Source: Selaginella moellendorffii
Lineage: Eukaryota > Streptophyta > Lycopodiopsida > Selaginellales > Selaginellaceae
Direction: 5' to 3'
NCBI RefSeq assembly: GCF_000143415.4
Contig: NW_003314296.1
Coordinates: 186,001 to 250,000, forward strand
Length of the DNA stretch: 64,000 nucleotides
Part shown: positions 38,301 through 50,225 of the stretch, in pieces
Numbering within the stretch: the first letter of the stretch is position 1
Layout: each line of letters begins with the position of its first letter
Translations under genes and position numbers: made by a program
Notes under the pieces: model-generated
What the model was told of the DNA's origin: nothing
Database searches by the model: none
Seen by the model: the letters and a program-made list of their open reading frames with translations, nothing else

Positions 38301-39950
38301 GATTGAAAGTTTGGAGAGAGTAGGTTTCAAGCTAAAGACTTCCTTAAATGTTGCTATTAGTACTGCTATGCCACCAATATCAACACTAGACCGGCATACA
38401 CGACCAGCTAGGAATGGGAAGGCTATACAATATAGGTCTTCCATTTCAAAAGGTGCACAAGAGAAGATCAAGCTAGCAAAAGAGTTGAAGTGCATAATCA
38501 CAAAGGCAAACTACATCAATGTGTAAGGAACCAACTCACCGAGGTGTCGTAGGCTAAAGGAGCCCCGAAAGCATGACCAAAATGATAAAGAGTTCATCGG
38601 ATGGGACCAAGTCTAAGATCGAGTCCAAGACCGACTCTAAGACCAAGTTTGAGATAGAGTCCGGAATCGAGTCCGAGACCGACTCGGAGACCGAGTTCAA
38701 GACCAAGTTCGAGACCGAGTTCGAGACCGAGTCCGAGATCCGGAATCGGGTCTGAGACCGAGTCCGAGGTTGAGTCCGAGGTTGGGTCTGAGATCAGGTC
38801 CGAGATCGAGTTCGAGATCGAGTCCGAGTCCGAATCCGAAGTCGGATCCGAGATCGAGTCCGAGATCGAGCCAGAGACTAAGTCCGAGTACTAATATGGG
38901 TCAAGGGGTGAAAGCCCAAAGCGTGCATCTCCCGGGGGGGGGGGGTTGCAGGGGGTTCCAAAAGTATAGTAGGGATAGTGAGGTCCAGGAACTAGTCTTG
39001 AAGGAACTCTCCAGTGGTGCTTCCAAGTTGACTTGAGGTTGAGACTGGGGCCGAGGGGCCTTGGGTGGGAGTGAGCATGGGCTTGGGTGGTGCTGGAGGG
39101 GCCACCCAGGGAAGTGTTCAAGAGCAGCTCCCACTCCCGAAAGGGAAACCGACTGCGGTGCTCCCAGCTCATGTGGAGTGGTGCCCCACTTGAGTACCTT
39201 GCGGCTCATTGGTCCTCGCCCTTCCTAGGGGCTTGGGCCTTCCCTTTGGGATGGAAGTGGGGGGGTAAAGGTACCCATACCGGGCCGTTAGGCCACGGTG
39301 TTTCGCCCCAACGTCCCGAAGCAAGTGCTGCACCCAAGGCTTGGGATTTAGAGGGTCCCATGATCAAGTCTTGTTGTACCAAGGGGTGTTAAGAACCTGG
39401 AGGCTTGGTGTGCTTGGCTGCTTGTGCCTGCGGGGAGTGTAGCCGAACCTTAAGTCCAGTCTAACCCGGAGAGGGGGATTGGGAGAGATTTGGGAATCCG
39501 TAGATGAATGGCTAACACTCCGTTGCTCGTGCAGTGAGTAGCTGAAACCAAGTAGAACCAAGTAGAAGCTGGTACAATAGGCGAGAACCTTGGCAAGGGA
39601 ACTTAGCACAAGCCAAGGCAGTGTTGGTCGGATAGACAAGGTAAGCTGGCAAATTGGAAAGGAAAAATTTGTGGCTTACACAATACTATGGCTAAGGAGT
39701 TTGTTGTTGTGACTAAGTTGTCAAAGGGTACAAAATACACTACCAAAATTTGCGAAAATCCATCCTATACCTATCCAGATTTTACATAGCGAGAGAACAG
39801 GGGAAAAGTATATTTAGCTTGCAAGCACATTTATTACATTTTTATGCAGGAACTAAACTAAAATCCTAAGATCGACCATCACATCCACCAAGCAAGCCTT
39901 ATAGTTGCGGAGCTTGAGAAGTGTTTTTAGATTGCTTTTAGTGTTTGGAT
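35391..39950 (+). pseudogene. MULE-type transposase relic with SWIM zinc finger
   Basis: Consecutive plus-strand frames (35,391-35,636; 35,640-36,065; 36,070-36,530; 36,570-37,430; 37,470-38,000; 38,155-38,520; resuming at 39,681) read as one large protein broken by stops and frameshifts. The piece at 37,062-37,135 (FHGFMVDAAGVNWLAVR) matches the second catalytic-Asp region of Mutator-like transposases. After the inserted solo LTR the frame resumes and ends in a SWIM-like finger: Cys at 39,751, TYPDF (expected C-x-C is C...Y here) and ACKH at 39,817-39,828. Not functional. Confidence 0.5.
38522..39680 (+). mobile_element. solo LTR inside the MULE relic
   Basis: 1,159 bp beginning TGTAAGG and ending GGCTTACA (six-base inverted ends), flanked by CAATG and CAATA. 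It contains a tandem array of GAGTCCGAGATCGAG-type units (38,600-38,890), and the G-tract module at 38,905-38,975, related to family A. The reading frame of the transposase stops on entering it and resumes after it. Confidence 0.65.
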
Positions 39951-42188
39951 CTATTTATTGGTCAAATTTACTTGGAAATATAGATTAAATCAAAATTTGA
40001 AAAATGAAAAGATGTTGGTTCAGGATGAACCAATGTTTTTCTTATGTTTGAGAAGCCGTGAGCTCAGCTCATAAACTCATAAGCTCAAAATCTACTCGGG
40101 CTCATGGCATTGAAGTAATACCTTGCCGTTGACATTATTTATATTGAGATTCAAGTGAAATGAAATGTCTTCCCATATGATTGATATTGAGTTTCATTAG
40201 TCTCGATGAAAATAGTGTTGATGATTTAGTTGTAATTTTATGTTATTAGCATTTGTACAATTGTTAGTTAACAACTGTATTGATATTCAAACGAATTGAG
40301 TAGCAAGTTTGAGTTAGTTGTGTTTTAGACGAGATTGTTTAATAGGGGTTGAGTTTTGAGCTTTTCCTTGAAAATTGATTTAGTTGTAGACTATATTAAC
40401 TTTATAGGAAGGAGAGTTAGTAATTAATACTAGAATGTTTGAATCCTTGTTGAATTTAAATTGGGATATATCGATCATTGATGATTCTTTTTGTGCTTGT
40501 TATGAAGTGAGTTATGTCTTGTTATAAATGGATTCATGGAAGATCGGTTTAGTGATCACTTATTGAACATAGCTCCATTGTGCTTAGCTTTTGAATTAAT
40601 ATAGATGTGCTCTTTATTAGCTTTGCATTATAAAATTTAGCTTATGGATGTGTTGAGGAGGATATTATGGATTGTGTTATGATTTCTTCTTTAGCATTGA
40701 AATTAGTTTATGCAAAACTTGTGATCATTATTAAGCAAGATTTAACTATAAACTTCTTTGAGCTTTTGGTTTCTTGAGTTTTCATGCTCATTGTTCCATT
40801 TGTTAGAAGTTGTTGGGGAAGGCACTTTGGCTTGTTAGCTTTGATATTGAAATTAATATTTACATCTGACAATCATTAGTGATAATTAACTATCATCTAG
40901 GATAGTTAATTATCCTTGTCAAAATTTTTACTTGATTATTGTTGATCTAGAATAATTTGTTGTTCTTCAAAATGGTAGATTCTTTCTTCTATGGTGATTA
41001 TGCATCTCTTTATTGATTGGATGATTGATAGTCTTTCATAATAGTTAGTAGTTTTATTTGATAGTTTATGGCTTTTTGCATTACCACATGTTTTTTGTGG
41101 TTTGCTTTGGATTGATCTCTTGGGTTTAAGACATTAATAAGATGTTACTGACACTTGCTTAAACAACTTGAGTTCTTTTGTATTGTTAAAGGAGATTTAT
41201 TTAGATTGGCTTCTGTAATAATTAGCATGAATGGGTGTTTATTGGTTTTATTGCATTCATTCTATTCTGTTGATTATTGCTTGAGTTAGTTCTGATAGGT
41301 TGGGATGTTATTTCTTTTGGGTGATACATTCGTAAGCATTATGCTTATCAATTAATGATACTTTGTGTTCTTTGAGTTATCTTTAGTAAGTTGTTTGGCA
41401 TACTATCTGCCATCTTCAATAGTTAAGTTTCATCATTGAGTTTCCATAATGATATACTTGCTATTGAATTTTGTTAGATGGTGATTTCTATGTTTACCAA
41501 TTATGATGATCTTGTTGGTTCTTATACTCTACTACTAGTTTATCGGATGATAACTTACTTGGAATACTTTTATGTTCTAATCTAAGATTTATTCACTAAC
41601 AATTAAGTCTCTAAGCTATCATTGTTTATGACTTTGATATTGTCCATCTATTAATATTTAAGTTTGGGCCAGTATAGGCAGACTGTTTTCGGCACTTCGT
41701 ATGCATGGTGAAATCTTTAGTCATGGGGTAACTATTGTCAACTGGTCACATAACCCGCCTTTCTGTCAATATTCTTTATTCCATTGAAAGGGTGTGATAG
41801 TGTAAACAATTCTAACTATCTGTTTACAGTAGTCTATTTAAACCTTACCGACAAGTTTGGTTTCTTTGCTCATAAGGGTTAAGGCCTTTAGCTTCTCTCT
41901 CTGTGTCTCTGCGGGTAGGGGCATATCACACTTTTGTAAGCTGGGTAACACCTAGAGTAGTAAGGGTGGCTGACTTCGTTGGTCATTTCCTTGTCGGTGA
42001 CGACCAGAAGGTGTCTGAGTTGGTAGCACATCTGCGTTAGACAAAGAGGTTACCCTAACTCATTTAAGTTGATGTATTTCTCACATAGTGTGATCACTAT
42101 GAACTTTTTCTTGAGTTGTTTCCTTGCCGGTGGTCTAAACTCAAGTATGCATCGACGAGAACGTTAATCTTCCCTAAGGAGGGGAGAA

Positions 42189-43123
42189 TGTCGCAAATGT
42201 AACTTCGGGTATCAAAAGTTACCTATCGGTTAGTCCTTTCGGATATTTTTTCTTTACTGCCACGACGGTAAGAGGTTGATATTGCTAGACCCGTTATTAG
42301 TCTTCGTTTAAGTTAGTTGAGAAACTAGTCTTTGTATGTGCACTTGACCAGATGAACTTAAGGACGGAATTTCTAAGTGCTATTAATCAAGCATACTTGA
42401 CCTGGCTAAAGAAACTCATTCGTTGACTTGCATTTGCTAGTGTTGGGAACCCCCGTGATATTGAGCTTGGTCCCTTAATATCACTAAATGATAGTTTACC
42501 GTGTCTACCAAATACCCTCGCTATCATGCCCTTTGTGTTAGTCTCATTTTAGTCCCAAATACTATTTATGGAAAGTGTTTAGATTGGCTCATTTGGCATA
42601 TCTATAAAATGTAAAGATTGTCCTGAACACAATGGTGTTTGTCCCATGTCCAAATTCACAATTTAAGGACATTTCATATTTAGTAAGTTTCGAGCTTGTC
42701 CCAGGGACGAACTCCTAATACTTAGGGAGGGTTGGGGTGAAAGCCCAAAGCGTGTGTTCCTCAAGGAAGGGGAACGGGGGGGGCGGGGCTCCGTTTTGCA
42801 TGCTAGTCTTAGCATTAGGATGTTAGATACTCTATGACTGTTCCAAGTCACTCTATGCTCTGTCCCTTCACTTCTTGGGCTGTATGCTCAGAAGTTGCTC
42901 TATGATCTAGTTCCATCACTCCTTGGCTCCATGCTTGGGATTTTGGCACCATTCCTAGGTTCAGTGGCCCAAGGCCCTGAAACTCGGGTTCCATACCACT
43001 GTCTTTTAACCAAGTGACATATGACATGTGATATGTGGCATATAAAGGGTTTAAGTTCTACTTCATAGTGTTATCTTATAGTAAATCACCATAGGATAAA
43101 GGGTAAAACCCACGTGTGCTACA
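42189..43123 (+). repeat. family B 3' LTR
   Basis: 935 bp, matching the left LTR from TGTCG(C/T)(A/G)AA to GTG(T/C)(G/A)CTACA, with the G-tract module at about 42,732-42,785. Confidence 0.8.
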
Positions 43124-43751
43124 AGAGGGGTTACTAACTTATTCATGCAAGGACCCTCCACTACTCATGTAACTCTTTGTTTCTTAAAAGAATCTCTATA
43201 TCAAGATCTTCTACTATAACAATACCAATAGGACAACATTGATGTCAAGACTTCCATCTGAGAAATGGAAGATGTTAAACGCTAATAATGCCAATACATG
43301 TAGTTAACCTTATCACACACTTAATAGTAGACATCACGACCATGACCACATCCTCACCCTTATCTTTGAACACAAGTAGCAATAGCATCAACTTCTATTA
43401 GAATAGGACTATCTTGCATAAGAAGTAGAGTTGAAGGATCTATAGTAAAAAGTGCAAGAGGTAATGTCTCATAACATTATATTAGTCAAAGAGTAATATC
43501 AAGGGTGGCTAGAGCAAATATATACACATGCCCCACAAGATCTTGACAAAGTGGTAGTTATAACATTCCCAACTTGATCTACTCTAATGCTTTGCAAGAA
43601 GCTTTGGAAGCGAATGCCAAATTGCATCGATGATTTATATGGCTTTTGATGAAGCTAATGTGATTATTATAAGGCATCATCACAATTGTTAACATATCCA
43701 AATGCGCATTTGAGGACATTTGGGAGAATGTTTCAATCCACATGAGTAGTT
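43124..43751. other. spacer between family B element and TIR transposon
   Basis: AT-rich, no coding frame seen. The last four bases (43,748-43,751, AGTT) are the left copy of the candidate target duplication of the TIR element. Confidence 0.4.
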
Positions 43752-43775
43752 AAGCTCTATTTCGTTAAAGTGGGA
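43752..43775 (+). repeat. left terminal inverted repeat
   Basis: 24 bp starting AAGCTCTATTTCG, identical to the reverse complement of the right end. Preceded by AGTT. Confidence 0.9.
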
Positions 43776-43977
43776 TTTATTCAGTAAAATGGGACTAGGT
43801 ACAAATTTTCAAGTATTTGAAAATGACGTGAAATTATATGTTTTTTGTCCAGGGGCTAGACATATCTGGGGCATGGTGACTAGCGCGGTGACCTTATGTC
43901 CAGACTGAGTCCATCTAGTTGTATAATAAATCTCATTGTCAAGGTGAACAAGCCGAATCTGAAGCTAAAGAAGAGCG

Positions 43978-44404
43978 ATGGCATGCGCGCACACACTATT
44001 TGTTTGTTCATTGAGCGTGTGGTGAGCTTTCCAAGATGAACATCATTCCTATTAGCCAGACATATAACTTAATGGTGAGAACATTTAGATATTATTCAAT
44101 GTTATCTTTTTCTAACGAATCTAATTGTGAAGGTGTAGCAAGAGGCATTGCTAGTCTGGAGAAGTCATTTAACTCATTTGACCCTTAGTGTATTTTCATG
44201 AAACTAAATAACATTCATATTATTAAGGAATTTCTCTAGTACCTTTTTTTTACGACATAGAGGCTTGCATTTCTTTCAAAGGTGATTTAGTAAAAGGCCT
44301 GAGGGCACATGCCATTCTATTTCTCAGACCGGTATTAAGATATACTAGTGCAAAGGGAAAAAGGTATTTGGTGATCAAGTAAATGGCATGAGGGCACACG
44401 CCAT
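43978..44404. repeat. 22-bp palindromes, left subterminal group
   Basis: Copies at 43,978-43,999 (right arm CACACTAT) and 44,383-44,404 (arms ATGGCATG and CACGCCAT), with a degraded copy at 44,295-44,317. A further half copy is at 44,793-44,812. Confidence 0.85.
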
Positions 44405-44411
44405 TATAAGC

Positions 44412-44771
44412 CTAAGCGCTAGTGGACACCTCCTTTTTGGTACTCTCAGCGGTACTATCATCCTTCTCCGGGTCAGTTGTTTTGCTTTGGATTGTTGTCT
44501 CTGACGTTACTGGGGCGTTCTCGATAGTTGTTAATGTTGCCGTTTGTTCAGAAAAATGATCACCTGGAGTATAGTACGGGGAGTTTGGAAGACTTATATA
44601 TTCTACATCTTCACCTATCTCCTTCTCCGTCTCCTTTTCTGCCTCACTTACAGATTTTGTGCTTGCCATGAGAACGCTCTTCACCCTAAAATATGGAGTT
44701 CGTTGTGTTATAAAAGGAAACCAACACACACGCTGCAAGGGAATGATGGTACATAAAGCACGTAAGCCCAC
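44412..44771 (-). CDS. hypothetical Ser/Thr/Glu-rich small protein of the transposon
   Basis: An open frame of 119 codons. A better start may be the Met 84 residues before the stop (MASTKSVSEAEKETEKE). The product is acidic and low in complexity (ENAPVTSETTIQSKTT) and ends STKKEVSTSA. A splice-acceptor-like CCCTTGCAG lies inside the 5' part, so it may be a terminal exon of another transcript. It is on the same strand as, and just downstream of, the transposase. No family is recognised. Confidence 0.3.
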   Translation of the reverse strand: MGLRALCTIIPLQRVCWFPFITQRTPYFRVKSVLMASTKSVSEAEKETEKEIGEDVEYISLPNSPYYTPGDHFSEQTATLTTIENAPVTSETTIQSKTTDPEKDDSTAESTKKEVSTSA

Positions 44772-44884
44772 AATATGGGTTTATGTGCCATTAATATGGG
44801 CCACACGCCATATTATTAGATTTATGCACGTGTGATTGGTAAATGCATATGTCACATCATCTTTGTTTTACCTCACACACTATA

Positions 44885-47800
44885 TCAAGCCTCCTCTGAT
44901 TCAGATTCGGATTGTTCACCTTGAAATAAAATACATTAGAAACTTTGTAAAGGAATATTAATGAATCTCACCTTGAACCCGAGTTATGAATGCTCTTGCT
45001 GCATCTCTTGCATGGTCTGGCAAGGTGATGGTGGCACTCTGCTTCCGCATCCAACCATGCACAACATTATCCACCGATATGCTCATGCTGGGATCCCTTG
45101 GATTCAGCACCCATCTCTTTTCTAGGCAATCCTTCGTATATCCGGAACTTGGCTTGAACCACTCCACAGTTACATTGAAGGAGTTAGTTTCCGCGTCCTC
45201 CTCTGCATCAGTGATGCAGCACCCCACCCATATCATTTGTTTTTTATTACTGGGTCTGACAAGCACGACCATTCCTTTGCAGACCTGTACTGGATTGAAT
45301 GCTGAATCCGGCTTCTTGTTCCTCGGCCCACAATAGTGATCCTCAACATCGTTATCTGTCACTGCATTTCCAGAGGACATTGTTCCGCTACTATCTGGTG
45401 CTCTGGGTTCTGGCCAAAAGGACTCTTCCAATTCTTCATATACAACCGGCCCATTTTGGATAGCAGATATAATCTTCTCCCAGTATTCGAGCAAAGGCTT
45501 GCACCTCTGAAAATAGGATTCTCCACCAAACACCAACCCCCTCTTCCAGAAGGCAATATGCTGTCTAATCCCGGCCACTATACTTTCCTGGTCTTTGAGT
45601 CCATCCGGGTGCATCGGCCGTGGGGAACCCTGAGGAATCATAGGTTCCCCAGTTATGGGATCTCTCTTGAAGAGTTCAATGCCGTCCACTGGCAGCCACA
45701 CTGTGTCCCATTCTCTCATCTTGTACCTCATCACTGGAGCACCGTCACACATGCTGAAATGAAACTGAAGAGGCTTGGAGTGGCCAATCAACGTTTCGGA
45801 TCCATCCCTGATGTAACCTCTTACAAACCCCTTAAAGTCTGGAACCTCTGTCAGAAGTGCAGCTTCAACAGTGCCTTTGATGCAATTTTGGAATTCATCG
45901 TAGAGTTGTGGGAGGGTGAGGACATTGGATCGCCGGAGGGACTCTGCCAAGTGACTGAACATGGCATCGACGTCTTCATGAGTGTGCCCAACCATGAGAA
46001 AGCCAAGTGTAACCGTTTCAAATATGCCTTTGGCAACAAGCATCGCCAAGTACGTGAAGACGTACATGTTTTTGTTCTCACTGCCAGCATTGTCTGTTTG
46101 GAGCAGAAGATGGGGTGGAAGGCCACATCGGCTGCAAGAACTTCCTTGAGATTCTGCTTCGTTTGGATGAGGCTGTGCATTCACCGGGCGACCAGCCTCG
46201 TCGGAATGGCATGAGGCCTCACGTGATAACCCTACAATCTGACGGCCAACATATTCACTGGGATGGCATGGGGCCCCACGCGATACTGCAAGCCTTTGCT
46301 CCTCCTCCAGCTGAACCCTGTATGGGGTTCGATCGACAAGGGCCTTATGCAAGGGTTGGCCGTTCAGCTCAGTCTGCGCACTTTGCAGAGACCTTAAGTG
46401 TTTTGCTAGGGACGCAATCATCATGTTTGCACCCCCGCCACCCCATAGAGGTACAAAGAAGTTCCCATAGTTCTGGGCACCATGCCCATGAGCGATTATG
46501 CCAAACAGAGACACAGGCAGCTGCATGGATGAAGAGATTGCCTTGGGGGCAGGATTGAGTCGAGGTAAGCACGTCTTTTTCTGGTCCATTTTGTCGTGGA
46601 TGATGCAGAGGTAAGAGTCAGGTCTCTCCATGGAGAGAATCCTATTATGATAATATGCAGTCCTGCAGCTTCTCTGCTCGATGTTGTGGTCGAGCCGCCT
46701 TCTAACCAACGTCTCTCGCTCTTGAGCGCTGCAAGAATTCTTCGACAAAGCCATTTTGATAGCAGTGCACTCGTCACACTTTGAAAAGCTGCAGTACTTT
46801 CCTATACTCACATCCCTGAACCTGTTGCTCCACAATCTACTAAATCTAGATTGGCTCAGCTTCCTGTAGCCATTACTCTGGAGTTCCCGATTCACATCTT
46901 CCAATATGGCCCCCTTGGTATACATGGAAGGGAGAACTCGTTGGGTGTCTCGTGTTCCATCTTCCAAGAGGCGGGTTTTATGTGGTTGCTGCTCGCTACA
47001 TGTCTCGACAAACCTCTTGAAGATTGCCTCTCCATATACAACATGACCCCTGGTTTTGTGCGTACCGTCGTTCCCATGGACTGCCTGTTGAACCCTTTGT
47101 TCCTCGAACTCAGTTTTGATTCTGTAGAATGTGGTTCGAGGGACTCCATAAATGATTCTCCATGCCTTCATGCAGACCAAACCCCTCTGGAAGACCATGC
47201 CCCCCACCTGATGTTCTGAAGCATCAACAGATGACCGTAATGCCTCATACACAAAATTGCGAGCTGCCTTCCAGGACAATGTCTTATATCTTGCTCTCTC
47301 CTCTTCAATAGCATCCCAATCAGCATGTTGACAGCACCTCCTCTTGCAACAAGCAACTGTCGAGACCATTCGAACCTCCATCGCCATTTTCTGCCTTTTC
47401 GGTTCGTTGCTCAGATCCCTTTGGCTGCGCTTTAGGAAGGTGTACTTTCTTTTCCCATGAAGAGATGTTCTGTCATCAGTTGTAGCGGTGTTTGATTGTG
47501 AATCCTTCACATTCTCAAACACTAAGTGCCTCAATTTCCACCGCACAATGCTTCCAATAGTCAGACTGTTTTCTTCTGTGTCAACAACCTCTAAAATCGC
47601 AACTCCAATATCATCCCAGCCCAATTCTTGATTAGCAACCGCATCTCTTGGATCGACAACTGTGGCTAAGCCCTCAGCTACCACCTCCCCCTCGGGGTTG
47701 TTTAGAAACACTTTTGCCTGAATCCATGTAGCACGGTTCTTAAGATCCACGGAGGGAACATGCGTTGCACTTGCGCTGTCCCCAACATCTGCTTTCTTCT

Positions 47801-48026
47801 GAAGATTTTTCAAGGCAACAACAACATTTACCCCGACGACCATCTCTCCTCGTTCAATAGCGACCACATTCCCATCGAAGACAGTCTCTACTGATACAGC
47901 AGCATTGCCTTCCCCAAGCCTTTCACAGTGTATAACAAAGTTCCGATCCATAGACACAAGGGTCCCTTTTGCAACTCTCTTCCCACCATTCAAAATGTAA
48001 ACCTTTTCCCCAACCCTGAAGGCCAT
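44885..48026 (-). CDS. DUF7869-type RNase-H-like transposase with tandem DUF8039-like domains
   Basis: Exons 48,026-44,972 and 44,919-44,885 (52-bp intron) give 1,029 residues. Residues 1-75 and about 98-168 are two copies of a domain resembling plant DUF8039 (VAKGTL...VSVETVFDG; VAEGLA...TIGSIVRW). A Cys/His cluster follows at 226-234 (CCKRRCCQH), then a helical segment of the type VCMKAWRIIYGVPRTTFYRI, then C412/C417/C420 (CSFSKCDEC). The catalytic-looking core has IIHDKMDQ (Asp478), LLQTDNAGSENKN (Asp645) and MVGHTHEDVDAMF (Glu684), the signature of DUF7869 proteins and consistent with a DDE/RNase-H fold. Between the first and second Asp, two 22-bp palindromes are translated (residues about 581-607). 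TTTCAG directly before the ATG may be a 5' UTR acceptor. Probably the transposase of the surrounding element. The frame is intact. Confidence 0.85.
46206..46284. repeat. two 22-bp palindromes inside the transposase coding region
   Basis: 46,206-46,227 (centre AGGCCT, right arm CACGTGAT) and 46,263-46,284 (centre GGGCCC, right arm CACGCGAT). They encode SREASCHS and SRGAPCHP in an insertion-like stretch of the transposase. Confidence 0.85.
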
Positions 48027-48898
48027 TCTGAAAGTGCAGAAAAGAAGTTAAGACCATACAAAAAATGATTGGAGAATGGCCTAAATCATAACATACCAAA
48101 CAACCTCAATAGCATGAGGCCACATGCCATTATTCAAACATGCTATTGACACCCACGTGAAATTTCGCATTCACAAAATTGGCATGAGGCCTCATGCCAT
48201 CTTGATATACACACAGCTGCAGGCAAGTAAAAACATACATGACAATACGCTAGCCATGAAATTGCAAGGGCCCAAGATGGCATGTGGCCTCATGCCATTT
48301 CGAAATGTGGTCCTAAGCCATTCCATGGTGAACATACCAGGAAGCACAAGTGCCGAATATCAAGAGGAAGCAGTAGCCACACCAAAGACAGTGCCGCTCG
48401 CAACACCGCAACTACTCGTAGCGCCGCTCGCAACACCGCAACTGCTCGTAGCGCCGCTCGCACAAACTGCCACTCGCATAAACTGCCGCTCGCAATGGCG
48501 CTCGCAATGCCGCAACCGCTCGTAGACGCATAAACCACAGCCCACAACGCCGCTTACACAAGCAGCGCTCATTGCGCTTAGCGGAACCAAGAACACGGCG
48601 CACAAAAATGATAGACCTAGGAATGAGTTCGAGAATTCAAAAATAACACACGCTTGAACGTCACATCAAATCCTCTGACAAACCAGATCTTATGATTCCT
48701 CTGACAAATTTCAAACTGAGTAGCTTCTAGACTTTGCTGTCGGAGGTTGAACTTTGTCACATCATGTCCTTGCCTCGATCCAGCTGTGCCATGTCAGTGA
48801 TTCGAACTTTGCCATGCCATGTCAGCGATCCGCGCCAAGATTATTCGCCGTGTAAAGGAATAATTATGTTGTGTGTGTACGTCCATTTATGGCAATAT

Positions 48899-50225
48899 AA
48901 GGCCACACGCCATTCAAAGAATAATGCTAGTCGAGCATTTTTTGGTGCATTTTTGGGTTCAAAATTGCATGAGCCCACACGCTATAAAGTTTACCTGTAC
49001 CAAAAATAGAAACAGCTTTATTTACTTGGGAATTTAAGTGGTTGAGGCATTTTTAAACTTACAAACACATGCCCTACTTACATTCCTTTGGTTGCCTAAA
49101 ATTCAAAAATATTATAAACCTTTCTTTTTGCATTTTCAATGTTTTCAATTATGGTTTTTGATTTTCGTAGGACCAGCCTAGTAATCTATTTGCATCCCGT
49201 CATGTTTATAGCTAGCTTTCGTTCGTCCCCTTCGCTAGCCTGAGATACATCTGCTCGGCATCTGCCTCTTACAGCATTTGCCCAGAAAGGGCATCTTTCT
49301 TCACGCAGCATTTGCCACATGTTTAGGGTTTAGGGTTTAGGGTTTAGGGTTTAGCAATTCAGTAGCTTGATAAACATGCAAATACAGAACTTGATGCAAA
49401 ATCCTTTGATATGTCACAATGCCCCTAGGACCATAAACACATTTCAATAGAGAGGGTCCTTTCATTTCATAACTCCTTACATAGATCTTGGTGAAACCAG
49501 AGTTAGTGAAGTTAGTTTCTTGTGATCCCACATCTGATTGTGATGTCCCTTTGCAGTTTCGATGGAAAGGTCAATGCACACCAAACTGTAAAATCTTGGA
49601 GCAAAATAACGGTCGGATCTATGGCAAATGCCCCTGAAACATTGTAAGGCTCGTGTGGTCTCATGTGGTGTCCGATCGAGATGCTTCTTTGCAGGGTCAT
49701 CAAGAAAGACATTGTATACCATTCTGTAAAATCTAGTTGCGATCTAACGGTTGGATCTCCAGAAAACTCAAAAAAATCTCACGCGTGTCAGAATATCCTA
49801 GGAATATACTCCTATGTGCCCCTGAAAATGGCATGCGGCCCCACGCCATTCAAGAGATAATGCCAGATGACGCCGAGAATTTTTTGGTGCATTTTTTGGG
49901 TTCAAAATTGCATGAGCCCACACGCTATAAAGTTTATCTTTGCCAAATAGAGAAAAGTTTATCTGTGTCATGTGAGGTAGTTACAGTCCTTTGTGCTCGG
50001 CATCTGCCTCTTGCAGCATTTGCACTGAAAGGGAATTTTTCTCCATTCAGCATTTGGCCCTGAAAATGGCATGCGCCCACACGCCATTCAAGGAATAACG
50101 CCACAGGACGCCTGGATTTTTGGGTTTAAAATGTTTAGGGTTTTTTGGGTTTTTTCAAAATATTTTGGGTCCAACATTTTTTGGGTTTCTTTGGTTCAAA
50201 ATTGCATGAGCCCACACGCTATAAT
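48899..50225. repeat. three ~100-bp modules pairing two palindromes
   Basis: Each module runs from a CACGCCATTCAA palindrome end through AATAATGCCAG-like sequence and TTTTTTGGTGCATTTT to a second palindrome (arms ATTGCATG and CACGCTAT). Copies: 48,899-48,993, 49,828-49,935 and 50,066-50,225. Blocks around GCTCGGCATCTGCCTCTT (49,254 and 49,996) and TAACGGT(C/T)GGATCT (49,608 and 49,747) are also duplicated. Confidence 0.75.
49322..49354 (+). repeat. interstitial telomere-type repeat
   Basis: Four perfect TTTAGGG units plus TTTAG. This is the plant telomere repeat, here in the interior of the TIR element. Confidence 0.9.

Larger units (their letters stand above)
28127..43123 (+). mobile_element. 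15-kb LTR retrotransposon, family B, with nested genes
   Basis: Direct LTRs at 28,127-29,252 and 42,189-43,123 both start TGTCG and end CTACA. The primer-binding site TGGTATTAGAG is at 29,255-29,265, three bases after the left LTR. A purine tract (AAGGAGGGGAGAA) touches the right LTR. Flanking five bases are GGAGG and AGAGG (4 of 5 equal), a likely target duplication. I see no intact gag-pol. The interior instead holds a MULE-like transposase relic and a methyltransferase-like relic. Confidence 0.8.

Noticed and set aside
32242-40070. Shared 12-bp string (GAGCTGAGCTCA) in inverted orientation as ends of a MULE
   Set aside because: Similarity does not extend beyond 12 bp, the string is nearly self-complementary, and no 9-bp target duplication is visible.
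45336-46214. 292-codon plus-strand open frame
   Set aside because: It is antisense to the DUF7869-type gene, whose frame shows clear conserved motifs on the other strand.
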